A stretch of DNA of 17,573 nt, from assembly GCA_020025345.1 (NCBI GenBank), contig JAHHSH010000039.1, forward strand, positions 1 to 17,573, written 5' to 3'. A program made the position numbers and the translations under genes. The notes beneath the pieces were generated by a model. The model saw only the letters and a list, made by a program, of their open reading frames with translations. It was not told where the DNA came from and ran no database searches. This stretch comes from Oscillospiraceae bacterium (lineage in GTDB: Bacteria; Bacillota; Clostridia; Oscillospirales; Oscillospiraceae). Each line of letters starts with the position of its first letter. Positions within the stretch are counted from its first letter, which is position 1. Positions 8,191 to 15,094 of this stretch are shown here, piece by piece.

Positions 8191-8220
8191 CCTCTTCCTC
8201 TTCCTATTCCTCTTCCTCTT
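8191..8220. repeat. Five-copy hexanucleotide tandem repeat upstream of dprA
   Basis: On the + strand CCTCTT is repeated five times (third copy CCTATT), filling most of the 40-bp gap between the methyltransferase stop and the dprA GTG. Read on the transcribed strand it is AAGAGG repeated, i.e. a series of Shine-Dalgarno-like purine blocks. The real ribosome site (GGGAGGAG) follows it. The repeat overlaps the last base of the upstream stop codon. Confidence 0.85.
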
Positions 8221-8975
8221 TATCGGTATGCCTCCCACAGCAGAACGGCCGCCGCCACCGCCGCATTCAGCGACTCACAGCGCTCCGTCATAGGGATGCG
8301 GATGGTCTGGTCGCAAAGTCCCAGCACTTTCTCCGAAAGGCCGCGGCCCTCGCTGCCGATGGCCAGTGCCACACGGCTGTAGTCCACCTCCCGTGCGTCC
8401 ACCGTATCGTGGCGGAGCGCCGCGCCGTAGAGCGGAATTCCACTCCGTTTGAGCACCTGCGCCATATCCTCCGGTTGACACATCCAGACACTACAGCGAA
8501 AAACAGCCCCCATGGTGGCCCGCACCGTCTTGGGACTGTAGGGATCAGCACAGCCGGGCAGCAGCAAAAGGCCGTCACACGCGAAGGCATCCGCCGTACG
8601 CAGCACCGTTCCTACGTTGCCCGGATCCTGTACACCGTCCAGTACCACATAGCGCTGGCCCGGCAGCTCCTGGGGCAGCGCTGCTGCCGGGATACGGCAG
8701 GTAAATACCACGCCCTGCGGCGTTTTCATCGGCGACACAGAGGCCATCACGTCCTCCGGCACCTCCGCCGCGCGGACGCCCTCCGGCAGCGGCGGCAACA
8801 CCGTGCCACGGGTACAAACTACCGCCAGCACCGGTGCACCCCACTTGAGTGCCTCCTCCAAAAGCTTGGGACTGTCGCAGAGGAACTCCCCCCGCTCCCT
8901 CCGATAAGAGGCCGAGGAGCCCAAACGGCGCATATGGCTCAACAGCGCATTACTGCGGCTCGTAATCTGCTCCAT
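8220..8975 (-). CDS. TrmH/SpoU-family RNA 2'-O-methyltransferase
   Basis: SPOUT-class methyltransferase that uses S-adenosylmethionine to methylate ribose 2'-OH, usually of 23S rRNA (RlmB-like) or tRNA. It has 251 residues: an N-terminal substrate-binding domain (about 1-100) resembling SpoU_sub_bind, then the knotted catalytic domain. Motif 1 is LDGVQDPGNVGTVLRTADAF (residues 112-131, N120, R126), motif 2 is LAIGSEGRGLS (204-214, E209) and motif 3 is IPMTERCESLNAAVAAAV (227-244, S235, N237). The ATG at 8973-8975 is preceded by GGGAGAGAGG. It is the first gene of the cluster, after a long leader. The exact target nucleotide cannot be told from sequence. Confidence 0.92.
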   Translation of the reverse strand: MEQITSRSNALLSHMRRLGSSASYRRERGEFLCDSPKLLEEALKWGAPVLAVVCTRGTVLPPLPEGVRAAEVPEDVMASVSPMKTPQGVVFTCRIPAAALPQELPGQRYVVLDGVQDPGNVGTVLRTADAFACDGLLLLPGCADPYSPKTVRATMGAVFRCSVWMCQPEDMAQVLKRSGIPLYGAALRHDTVDAREVDYSRVALAIGSEGRGLSEKVLGLCDQTIRIPMTERCESLNAAVAAAVLLWEAYR

Positions 8976-9002
8976 GGTTCCTCTCTCCCTTCAAACACCA
9001 CA

Positions 9003-9028
9003 AGCTGACCCGGAAAACCGGCTCAGCT
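9003..9028. other. Stem-loop in the leader of the housekeeping cluster
   Basis: AGCTGACCCGG and CCGGCTCAGCT form an 11-bp stem with one mismatch around an AAAA loop. On the + strand it is followed by CTTTTGTCTATTTT and looks like a rightward terminator, yet no rightward gene lies to its left. On the - strand it lies in the untranslated leader, about 28 nt before the methyltransferase ATG, and lacks a following T-tract. Confidence 0.7.
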
Positions 9029-9049
9029 CTTTTGTCTATTTTCCTCTCA

Positions 9050-9079
9050 GCGATGTCCATATTGTCTTTGAGACACCGC
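9050..9079 (-). other. Upstream leader stem-loop with a competing inner hairpin
   Basis: On the - strand GCGGTGTC (9072-9079) can pair with GACATCGC (9050-9057), 8 bp with one G-U. The inner TGTCT-CAA-AGACA (9063-9075) forms a 5-bp hairpin that shares bases with the outer stem, so only one of the two can form. It starts about 8 nt after the predicted transcription start. I recognise no known riboswitch or T-box signature here. Confidence 0.45.
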
Positions 9080-9093
9080 CAAAATTTTTCATC

Positions 9094-9122
9094 AGTATAT
9101 CATAACCTGTTTGATTTTTCAA
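9094..9122 (-). promoter_or_regulatory. Promoter of the methyltransferase-dprA-topA-trmFO-plsX cluster
   Basis: On the - strand TTGAAA (9117-9122), a 17-bp spacer and TATACT (9094-9099) with an extended TGA just before the -10. The predicted start is near 9087, giving a leader of about 110 nt. It lies in the AT-rich 298-bp gap shared with the divergent bile salt hydrolase gene. Confidence 0.8.
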
Positions 9123-9234
9123 TAGAATGTAAATTCTTATTTATATATGTATCCTCCCCTTGTTTCTCGCGGTGCAAAAAAGAACAAATTATAAACTTCT
9201 ACCCCATTCTGTATGCGTGGCATGGAAATTGATG

Positions 9235-9265
9235 TATAATGAGTCCGATCTTGCAAATTAGGAGG
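9235..9265 (+). promoter_or_regulatory. -10 element and ribosome site of the bile salt hydrolase gene
   Basis: A perfect TATAAT lies at 9235-9240, with no recognisable -35 at 16-18 bp upstream (TATGCG at 17 bp), so activation by another factor is possible. AGGAGG (9260-9265) is 8 nt before the ATG. The leader would be about 27 nt. A 5-bp inverted repeat TTGCA (9251-9255) / TGCAA (9267-9271) frames the ribosome site, leaving it in the loop. Confidence 0.6.
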
Positions 9266-9273
9266 CTGCAACT

Positions 9274-10245
9274 ATGTGCACAACTTTCAGTTATCGCCCG
9301 GGCGACCATTATTTTGGCCGTAATCTGGATATAGAGTATTCTTACAATGAGCAGGTGGTCATCACACCGCGCCATCGGCTCTTCCATCTGCGCAACGGCG
9401 CAGACTTCCGCACCACCTATGCCCTCATCGGCATTGCCACCGTGATGGAGGATGTTCCCCTCTACTACGAGGCCGCCAACGAAGCAGGGCTGGCCGTGGC
9501 AGGGCTGAACTTCCCCGGCAACGCCGTCTATTCTGACCCTAAGGAGGGGATGAATAACATCACCCCCTTCGAGCTGATCCCGTGGATTCTGGGGCAGGCC
9601 AAGACCGTGGCCGAGGTGCGCTCCCTCCTCGCCAACCTAAATCTCACCAACATTCCCTTCTCCGCCGCCATTCCCCTCGCCCCCTTGCATTTCATGTTCA
9701 GCGACAAGCGGGAATCTCTGGTGCTGGAGCCTACGGCAGAGGGCCTGCAAATCTATGAAAACCCCTATGACGTCATGACCAACAATCCCCCCTTCCCGTT
9801 CCACCTCGCCAATATGCACAACTATCTGAACCTCAGTCCCAAGAACGGAGCCAATCAGTTCAGCAGCCAGTATTCCCTCCGGAACTACGGCGTGGGTATG
9901 GGCGCCATCGGTCTGCCGGGCGACGCCTCCAGCGCCTCCCGCTTCGTCCGTACGGCTTTCCACCTCACCAACTCCCACAGCGACACGGAACTGGAAAATG
10001 TGGGGCAGGTTTTCCACATTCTGGATTCGGTAGCGATGCTGAAAGGCTGCACCATCACCGATGACGGCAAGGACGATCTCACCCTCTACAGCTGCTGCAT
10101 CAATGTGGACCGCGGCATTTTCTACTATAAGACCTACAACAACAGCCAGATCACTGCAGTACAGCTCCATAACGCTGATCTGGACGGCAACCAGCTCACC
10201 GTCTTCCCCTTGCAGCGGGAACAGGCTGTCCTCTACCAGAACTGA
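9274..10245 (+). CDS. bsh: Bile salt hydrolase (conjugated bile acid hydrolase, choloylglycine hydrolase family)
   Basis: Ntn-hydrolase that cleaves glycine or taurine from conjugated bile acids in the gut. It has 323 residues, close to the usual size. Cys2 directly follows the initiator Met, so Met removal exposes the nucleophile; there is no signal peptide, giving a cytoplasmic enzyme. Family catalytic residues are all present: C2, R16 and D19 (HYFGRNLDIEYSYNEQV), N79 (AGLAVAGLNFPGNA), N171 (NNPPFPFHL) and R223 (SSASRFVRTAF). The first 30 residues and the AGLNFPGNA stretch match bile salt hydrolases rather than penicillin V acylases. The loop at 205-212 reads YGVGMGAI; a G-V-G there has been associated with taurine preference in lactobacilli. 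It is the only rightward gene, monocistronic, with its own promoter and terminator. Confidence 0.95.
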   Translation: MCTTFSYRPGDHYFGRNLDIEYSYNEQVVITPRHRLFHLRNGADFRTTYALIGIATVMEDVPLYYEAANEAGLAVAGLNFPGNAVYSDPKEGMNNITPFELIPWILGQAKTVAEVRSLLANLNLTNIPFSAAIPLAPLHFMFSDKRESLVLEPTAEGLQIYENPYDVMTNNPPFPFHLANMHNYLNLSPKNGANQFSSQYSLRNYGVGMGAIGLPGDASSASRFVRTAFHLTNSHSDTELENVGQVFHILDSVAMLKGCTITDDGKDDLTLYSCCINVDRGIFYYKTYNNSQITAVQLHNADLDGNQLTVFPLQREQAVLYQN

Positions 10246-10257
10246 AGCATCTATTAA

Positions 10258-10291
10258 AAAGTGCCATGAAACTCTCGTTTCATGGCACTTT
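10258..10291. terminator. Bidirectional terminator between bsh and the TrkA_C membrane protein gene
   Basis: A perfect 15-bp stem (10258-10272 with 10277-10291) closes a TCTC loop between two convergent genes. The T-rich sides serve both strands: TTTGGCTTTCTC on + and TTTTTAATAG on -. Confidence 0.9.
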
Positions 10292-10307
10292 GGCTTTCTC
10301 TATGTAC

Positions 10308-11039
10308 TTAGTCCCGCTTTTCCACACAGGGGCAGGGTGCCCCCGGCGCATCGCACCGCACGAACACGTCCCGGATAGATTTATGCTTTCCCAGCACCAT
10401 GATCACATCGTCGGGCTGCAGCACCGTGTCGGCCATGGCCAGCTTTGCCTCCCCGTTGCGATTCTTGACCATCATCACCATCAGATTGTGGCGGGAGATC
10501 AGCTCCGACTCCCGCAGCGGTACATTTTGCAGACTGGTGGGGACTTTGTGGAGGTAGATATGCGCTACCACCATGTCACCGTAGTCCTCCACCAGCACCA
10601 CCGGGTTCTTATCCTTGCCGAACATAAGGCGGCTGCCGATGGTCTCGATCCAGCGGTCAAATTTTGTCTTGAAAAAGGTGGATTTACGGATGATATGGAA
10701 GAGCAGCAGCACACCCAGCAAAATGGGCACCAGCACCACCAGCGACTCCATCTCCGCCCTTCCCAGCGTCATAAAGAAGTTCACCGTGGTGGATACGATG
10801 GTGACGGTGAAAGCGTAGCCGAAGATCATGGTGGCCCGCGCCAGACGTCGGCGGATCTTGGAGGACACCACGGCTTCGCTCTCCCTCGTTGTAAAGCCGG
10901 AGTTGGTCAAAAGGGAAATCACCTGAAACCGGGCCCGCTCCTCCGTCATGCCGGTTAGGCGGAAAAAGATGGTGATAATATCGGAAATCACAATGTAGAC
11001 GATGATAAAAAGGACAAACAGGATCAATGAACTGGTCAT
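10308..11039 (-). CDS. Membrane protein with C-terminal TrkA_C (RCK_C) domain
   Basis: Protein of 243 residues with hydrophobic segments at about 3-25, 70-90 and 99-117, then a cytoplasmic C-terminal domain (about 158-228) containing VPLRESELISRHNLMVMM and LQPDDVIMVLG, the pattern of the TrkA_C/RCK_C regulatory fold. That fold binds small ligands, including cyclic di-AMP in some K+ channels and transporters, so a role in ion transport is likely but unproven. The loop at 38-55 (RFQVISLLTNSGFTTRESE) is strongly patterned. The ATG at 11037-11039 is chosen for its GGAAAGGGAG ribosome site and matching TM1; the longer frame would cross the promoter and the neighbouring terminator. It is monocistronic. 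The short tail has Cys229, Cys236 and Cys238. Confidence 0.85.
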   Translation of the reverse strand: MTSSLILFVLFIIVYIVISDIITIFFRLTGMTEERARFQVISLLTNSGFTTRESEAVVSSKIRRRLARATMIFGYAFTVTIVSTTVNFFMTLGRAEMESLVVLVPILLGVLLLFHIIRKSTFFKTKFDRWIETIGSRLMFGKDKNPVVLVEDYGDMVVAHIYLHKVPTSLQNVPLRESELISRHNLMVMMVKNRNGEAKLAMADTVLQPDDVIMVLGKHKSIRDVFVRCDAPGAPCPCVEKRD

Positions 11040-11075
11040 AACACTCTCCCTTTCCAAATCACAATACTTTTCCCC

Positions 11076-11104
11076 ATCATACCACGATCTTGTGGAAACA
11101 ACAA
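11076..11104 (-). promoter_or_regulatory. Promoter of the TrkA_C membrane protein gene
   Basis: On the - strand TTGTTG (11099-11104), 17 bp, TATGAT (11076-11081). The spacer contains a short inverted repeat CCAC-AAGATC-GTGG. The leader is about 30 nt. Confidence 0.65.
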
Positions 11105-11133
11105 TCGAAGTTTGCCTTACACACCCGGAAACA

Positions 11134-11175
11134 AAACGGCCTTGCAGAAGTTTTCCACACTCTGCAAGGCCGTTT
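11134..11175 (-). terminator. Intrinsic terminator of the Bce-type transporter operon
   Basis: A perfect 15-bp stem (11134-11148 with 11161-11175) with a 12-nt loop lies 33 bp past the permease stop. It is followed on the - strand by TGTTTCC after a T-rich stem end. Confidence 0.88.
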
Positions 11176-11208
11176 GTTATTTTCGATTCACCACAAGCCG
11201 TGACGTTC

Positions 11209-13221
11209 TCACTCTTTTCCACCGCTGACAATGGCGTAGTAGCGATTGGAGGTAAGACGATAGACGATGGCATAGAGCACACCGAAAATCATGAAGCAGG
11301 CTGCCGTGGTCAGAACCAGCAGCTTGGTATCCCAGAGATTGAAAATCAACAGCATCTTCCGCACCATGGGGAAGGCGAAGCACAGATGGATTCCTGCCAT
11401 CACAAGGGGCAGGAAAAATACCGTGAGTACCTGAGAATTGATGGTCTTGCGAATCTCCCGTTTTGTCATGCCCACCTTTTGCATGATCTCAAAGCGCGCC
11501 TGATCTTCGTAGCCTTCGGAAATCTGCTTATAGTAGATGATCAGCACTGCCGCGGCAAGGAACACGATACTGAGCATGATGCCCAAGAAGAATAGGCCCC
11601 CGTAAAGGCCGTAAAAATCCGCACGCTCCACCTCCCGACACTCCAGATTCCCGGAGGCTGGGACATCTGCATCCCGCAGTTCATGGTAAATTTCGATCTG
11701 CTCCGCCACGGGAAGATCCAGATCAAAGGCGTAGTACCAGTAATAGTGCAGAATACCGTTATCAGGCGAGCCACCCAGCGCTTCCAGCGAAGCCGCTGCC
11801 GCTTCCAGATCCGGGACAAAGACGAAGATGGTGGGATAAATGGTCATGGCGGAATTGCCGTTGTCCACGAAGCTGTTTACCACCTCTTTCACTTGATACA
11901 CCTCGCCGCCGCTGACCTGGAAGGTAGCGTCTTTGTACTCTGTTCGGAAGGGGTAGATCAGCGCCTCCCCCTCGTCTAAGGTCTGCTCCTGCCCCATGAG
12001 ACGGTTATAGTCAGAAAGCGGCACGAAAAAGGTCAGCACCACTTCGGAGTCCGCATTTTCCCGGAATCCTCCCAACGCCTCCGGATTGTTATAGAGGACT
12101 CCCTCCTGCAAAAAGCCGGAGGTCGCAACGGTGCGGTAGTCATACACATTCTCCGGCGCTGCCAGATGCCGATCCAGAATCGTCTGTACATCTGCGCGGG
12201 TCTGGTCTGCTTCCTCCGTTTCCTGTAACCCGTTCAGCTTTACTTCCATGTTCATATCCTTGGGGTAGCGAATATGGATGGAATCCTCTGTCCCAACAAA
12301 CAGCGCCGTGGTGGAGCTGATCATCACCAGCACCATGGTCAGCAGAATGCAGATGGAGGCAAGGCCGGCGCCGTTACGCTTCATACGATAGGTCATGGAG
12401 GAGACGGAGACAAAGTGATTGGGCTTATAGTAGTATTTCTTGTTCTTTTGCAACATCCGGCACAGCACCACAGAGCCGAAAATCAGCAGCAGATAGGTGG
12501 CGCAGATCACCATGACGACCGCCACGAAAAAGGCCACAAGAGTGGTGACCGGGTCTTGAATGGTAACGGCGATATAGTAGGCTGCGGCCAGAATTGCAAG
12601 GCCCAGAAGTCCCGCCAGCCAGTTGGCTTTCGGCGGCTTTTCTCCAGCGCTTTCACTGCGCAGCAGCTCCACAGGCTTGCTCAGGGAGATCTGGCGCAGG
12701 GCGTTGAGGAACAGCAGTACAAAGATACCACCGAAAATCAGCAGCGTGGATTTCACACCCGCCATGGAGACCGTGAAATCCAGCCGCACCTGCCCCTCCA
12801 TCATGTTGACCAGCAGCAGTTCAAAGAGCTTGGAGAGGGCAATTCCCAGCCCCACGCCGCCCAGCAGCGCAATCCCTGCCACCAGCAGCGTTTCCCACAG
12901 GAGGATGCGGCTGATGTTCCCTTTTCCCATGCCCAGAATGTTATAAAGGCCGAATTCCCGTTTCCGCCGCCGCATCAAAAAGGAGTTGGAGTAGAACAGG
13001 AACAGCACGGAAAAGACGGCCAGCACGCTGCAGCCCATACGCAGCATTTGCTGAATCACACTGGAACCGGGGATGTTCTCCACCGCAGACGCGTTGGCGA
13101 GAAAATAGATGATATAGTACATCATCACCATGCCGATGCAGGTGAGGATATAGGGCACATAGAGCTGCTTATTCTTGCGAATACCGTCCCAGGCCAGCTT
13201 CGGATAGAAAACGGATTTCAT
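11209..13221 (-). CDS. Bce-type ABC transporter permease (FtsX-like, 10 TM)
   Basis: Permease of a peptide-antibiotic detoxification transporter, 670 residues, the usual BceB size. Hydrophobic segments are near 22-40, 63-81, 107-130, 158-174, 202-220, 226-252 and 286-308. A large extracellular domain of about 225 residues (309-535) follows, then segments near 542-563, 597-617 and 633-655. This 7+3 arrangement with one big loop before TM8 defines the BceB group. The cytoplasmic RRRKREFGLYNILGMGKGN stretch (84-102) is the FtsX-family coupling region. In this family the loop recognises bacitracin-like or lantibiotic peptides bound to lipid II cycle intermediates and the permease also signals to the kinase. 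Its ATG overlaps the ATPase stop by 4 bp. Confidence 0.93.
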   Translation of the reverse strand: MKSVFYPKLAWDGIRKNKQLYVPYILTCIGMVMMYYIIYFLANASAVENIPGSSVIQQMLRMGCSVLAVFSVLFLFYSNSFLMRRRKREFGLYNILGMGKGNISRILLWETLLVAGIALLGGVGLGIALSKLFELLLVNMMEGQVRLDFTVSMAGVKSTLLIFGGIFVLLFLNALRQISLSKPVELLRSESAGEKPPKANWLAGLLGLAILAAAYYIAVTIQDPVTTLVAFFVAVVMVICATYLLLIFGSVVLCRMLQKNKKYYYKPNHFVSVSSMTYRMKRNGAGLASICILLTMVLVMISSTTALFVGTEDSIHIRYPKDMNMEVKLNGLQETEEADQTRADVQTILDRHLAAPENVYDYRTVATSGFLQEGVLYNNPEALGGFRENADSEVVLTFFVPLSDYNRLMGQEQTLDEGEALIYPFRTEYKDATFQVSGGEVYQVKEVVNSFVDNGNSAMTIYPTIFVFVPDLEAAAASLEALGGSPDNGILHYYWYYAFDLDLPVAEQIEIYHELRDADVPASGNLECREVERADFYGLYGGLFFLGIMLSIVFLAAAVLIIYYKQISEGYEDQARFEIMQKVGMTKREIRKTINSQVLTVFFLPLVMAGIHLCFAFPMVRKMLLIFNLWDTKLLVLTTAACFMIFGVLYAIVYRLTSNRYYAIVSGGKE

Positions 13222-13982
13222 TGTCTCTCACCACCTGTTGCAAGCATGGTAAGCGTGTCCGAAATCATCTGATACAGCTGCTCACTGGTGTTCTCTCCCC
13301 GGTAAATCTGGTGGAACACCTCGCCATCCTTGATAAACAGCACACGGCTGGCGTGGCTGGCCGCCTTCACCGAGTGGGTAACCATCAAAATGGTCTGTCC
13401 GTTGGCATTGATCTGAGAGAAGAGCCGCAGCAGCTCGTCGGTGGCTCTGGAGTCCAGAGCGCCGGTGGGTTCATCGGCCAGAATCAGCTTGGGATCGGTA
13501 ATGAGCGCTCTTGCCACCGCCGCACGCTGCTTCTGACCGCCCGAAACCTCATAAGGATACTTTTTCAAAAGGTGCGTAATCCCCAGCTGCTGGGCGATGG
13601 GCTGCAGCCGCCGCTCCATTTCGCCATGGGACTTTCCCGCCAGCACCAGCGGCAGATAGATATTATCTTCCAGCGTAAAGGTATCCAGCAGATTGAACTC
13701 CTGAAACACAAAGCCCAGATTGTCCCGGCGGAACTGAGCGATCTGCGATTCCTTGATCCTTGCAAGATCCTTCCCGTCCAGCAGCACCGTGCCGGCGGTA
13801 GGCCTATCCAAGGCTGCCAGAATATTCAATAAAGTGGTCTTACCGGAGCCGGACTCGCCCATGATTGCCACATATTCGCCCTGCTCCACGCTAAAGGAGA
13901 CATTCTTCAGCGCCTCCACTTTGTTTCCGCCAAAGCGTGTCGTATAGATTTTCTGTACGCCGCTTACATCCAAAATACTCAT
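13218..13982 (-). CDS. Bce-type ABC transporter ATP-binding protein
   Basis: Cytoplasmic ATPase of 254 residues that powers the permease encoded next to it. Walker A is GESGSGKTT (42-50), the Q-loop Q94, signature VSGGQKQR (146-153), Walker B LILADEPTGALD (167-178) and the H-loop THS. The insert after the Q-loop and the LAGKSHGEMERR stretch are usual in the MacB/LolD/BceA group. The start may be the ATG at 13980-13982 (10 nt from GGAGG) or the GTG one codon upstream (7 nt); the protein differs by one residue. It starts after a 112-bp gap holding an operator and promoter and is translationally coupled to the permease. Confidence 0.95.
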   Translation of the reverse strand: MSILDVSGVQKIYTTRFGGNKVEALKNVSFSVEQGEYVAIMGESGSGKTTLLNILAALDRPTAGTVLLDGKDLARIKESQIAQFRRDNLGFVFQEFNLLDTFTLEDNIYLPLVLAGKSHGEMERRLQPIAQQLGITHLLKKYPYEVSGGQKQRAAVARALITDPKLILADEPTGALDSRATDELLRLFSQINANGQTILMVTHSVKAASHASRVLFIKDGEVFHQIYRGENTSEQLYQMISDTLTMLATGGERQ

Positions 13983-14015
13983 CACAAAAAATCCTCCTTT
14001 GGAATTTCTGTTCTG

Positions 14016-14021
14016 ATTATA
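14016..14021 (-). promoter_or_regulatory. -10 element of the Bce transporter promoter
   Basis: TATAAT is perfect on the - strand, but 17 bp upstream the -35 position reads AGCGGC, unlike TTGACA. A good -10 with a missing -35 is usual for activator-dependent promoters. The predicted start is near 14009, about 27 nt before the ATPase ATG. Confidence 0.7.
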
Positions 14022-14054
14022 GCAAAGGGGGAATTTGCGCCGCTATGGATTCGG

Positions 14055-14091
14055 CTTACAAATCCCCCCTCAAATCTAACAGTTTTGTAAG
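14055..14091 (-). promoter_or_regulatory. BceR-like operator upstream of the transporter genes
   Basis: On the - strand TTACA-AAAC-TGTTA (14077-14090) matches the TNACA-N4-TGTAA pattern known for BceR-type regulators at all but one position. A second element TTTGTAAG (14055-14062) lies 14 bp downstream across a G-rich linker and forms a larger inverted repeat CTTACAAA/TTTGTAAG with the first. The main site is centred about 74 bp before the predicted start. This main-site, GC-rich linker, secondary-site layout is the one described for Bacillus bce/psd promoters. Confidence 0.7.
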
Positions 14092-14094
14092 AAG

Positions 14095-15084
14095 TCATTC
14101 CACCTTTAGATCCCGCTGTTTCAGATCAATGGTAATGCAGGTTCCCTTATCCACCTGCGACGACACCGAGATTCCATGGCCCAGATTGGTACAGATCCGC
14201 TTGCACAGATACAGGCCGATGCCGCTGGCCTTTTTGTCCGCCCGTCCATTATAGCCCGTAAATCCGTTTTCAAAGATGCGGGGAAGATCCTCCGCCGCAA
14301 TTCCGATCCCTGTATCCCGGATACACAGCTTTTTCTCCGGCTCCAGCGTGATGGAAATACTCCCGGACGGCGTATATTTCAGCGCGTTGGACAGCACCTG
14401 CTCGATGACAAAGGAGAGCCACTTTTCATCGGTAATGACGGTTGCGTTCACCGGCTCATACTGCAAACGAAGCCGGCGCTCAATAAACTCACCGGCAAAC
14501 TTCTTCACCGTCTGGCGGATAATAGCATCCAGATCGTGGGCTTTGATCACATAATCGGTGCTTTCCGAATTCAAGCGCAGGAATGTCAGCACCATTTCCA
14601 CATACTGCTCCACACGGAAGAGATCCGACGCCAGCTTGCGGGAGAGTGCGGTGTCCTCATTTTGCAGGTGCAATCGCATGGACGCAATGGGCGTTTTGAT
14701 CTGGTGCGCCCAGACGGTATAATAGTCGATCATGTCTGCGTATTTGCGCTGGGCGGCCGTGCGTTCCTCGTTATATTCCCGGCTGATGAGGGTAATGATC
14801 TTCTGATAATCCGCATCCTCGACGCCTTCGATTTCCGGAAAGCTGCCGGTAATTACATCCGTCATGCCGGAGATGCACTTTAACGTCTCATGCCGGCGCT
14901 TCACACGTCGGAAATCCAGCATGATCACGCCTAAACTAAGAAGCAGGCACAGCATCGCCGGGTACAGCACGGCTTTCACGGGCAGATGGTAGAGCGAAAA
15001 CGATACAATAAAGATCAGCACAAACACCGCGCCCGTGGTGATGACGCGCCATCTTTCTTTAATATATTGTGCAAATAGTTTCAT
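14095..15084 (-). CDS. Bce-type intramembrane-sensing histidine kinase
   Basis: Membrane kinase of 329 residues. Two TM helices (about 16-32 and 38-56) are separated by only a few residues, with no extracellular sensor domain; such kinases get their signal from the cognate ABC permease. The phosphoacceptor His127 is in VWAHQIKTPIASMRL. The ATPase domain has the N box (SNALKYTPSG), G1 box (DTGIGI), F box (IFENGFTGYNGR) and G2 box (ASGIGLYLCKRI). The ATG at 15082-15084 is chosen over a GTG three codons upstream because GAGG lies 8 nt before it. It starts 10 bp after the regulator stop and is followed by the induced transporter genes. Confidence 0.93.
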   Translation of the reverse strand: MKLFAQYIKERWRVITTGAVFVLIFIVSFSLYHLPVKAVLYPAMLCLLLSLGVIMLDFRRVKRRHETLKCISGMTDVITGSFPEIEGVEDADYQKIITLISREYNEERTAAQRKYADMIDYYTVWAHQIKTPIASMRLHLQNEDTALSRKLASDLFRVEQYVEMVLTFLRLNSESTDYVIKAHDLDAIIRQTVKKFAGEFIERRLRLQYEPVNATVITDEKWLSFVIEQVLSNALKYTPSGSISITLEPEKKLCIRDTGIGIAAEDLPRIFENGFTGYNGRADKKASGIGLYLCKRICTNLGHGISVSSQVDKGTCITIDLKQRDLKVE

Positions 15085-15094
15085 TTCTTGCACC

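Noticed and set aside
8191..8220. The tandem repeat as a CRISPR or a transposon end
   Set aside because: Units are only 6 bp with no spacers, and no inverted ends or transposase lie nearby.
9029..9273. A small gene or tRNA in the AT-rich gap before bsh
   Set aside because: No frame with a ribosome site and no cloverleaf pattern; the gap is explained by two divergent promoters and a leader.
11041..11282. An 81-codon N-terminal extension of the TrkA_C membrane protein
   Set aside because: It would cross the promoter and the terminator of the upstream operon, and a good ribosome site marks the internal ATG.
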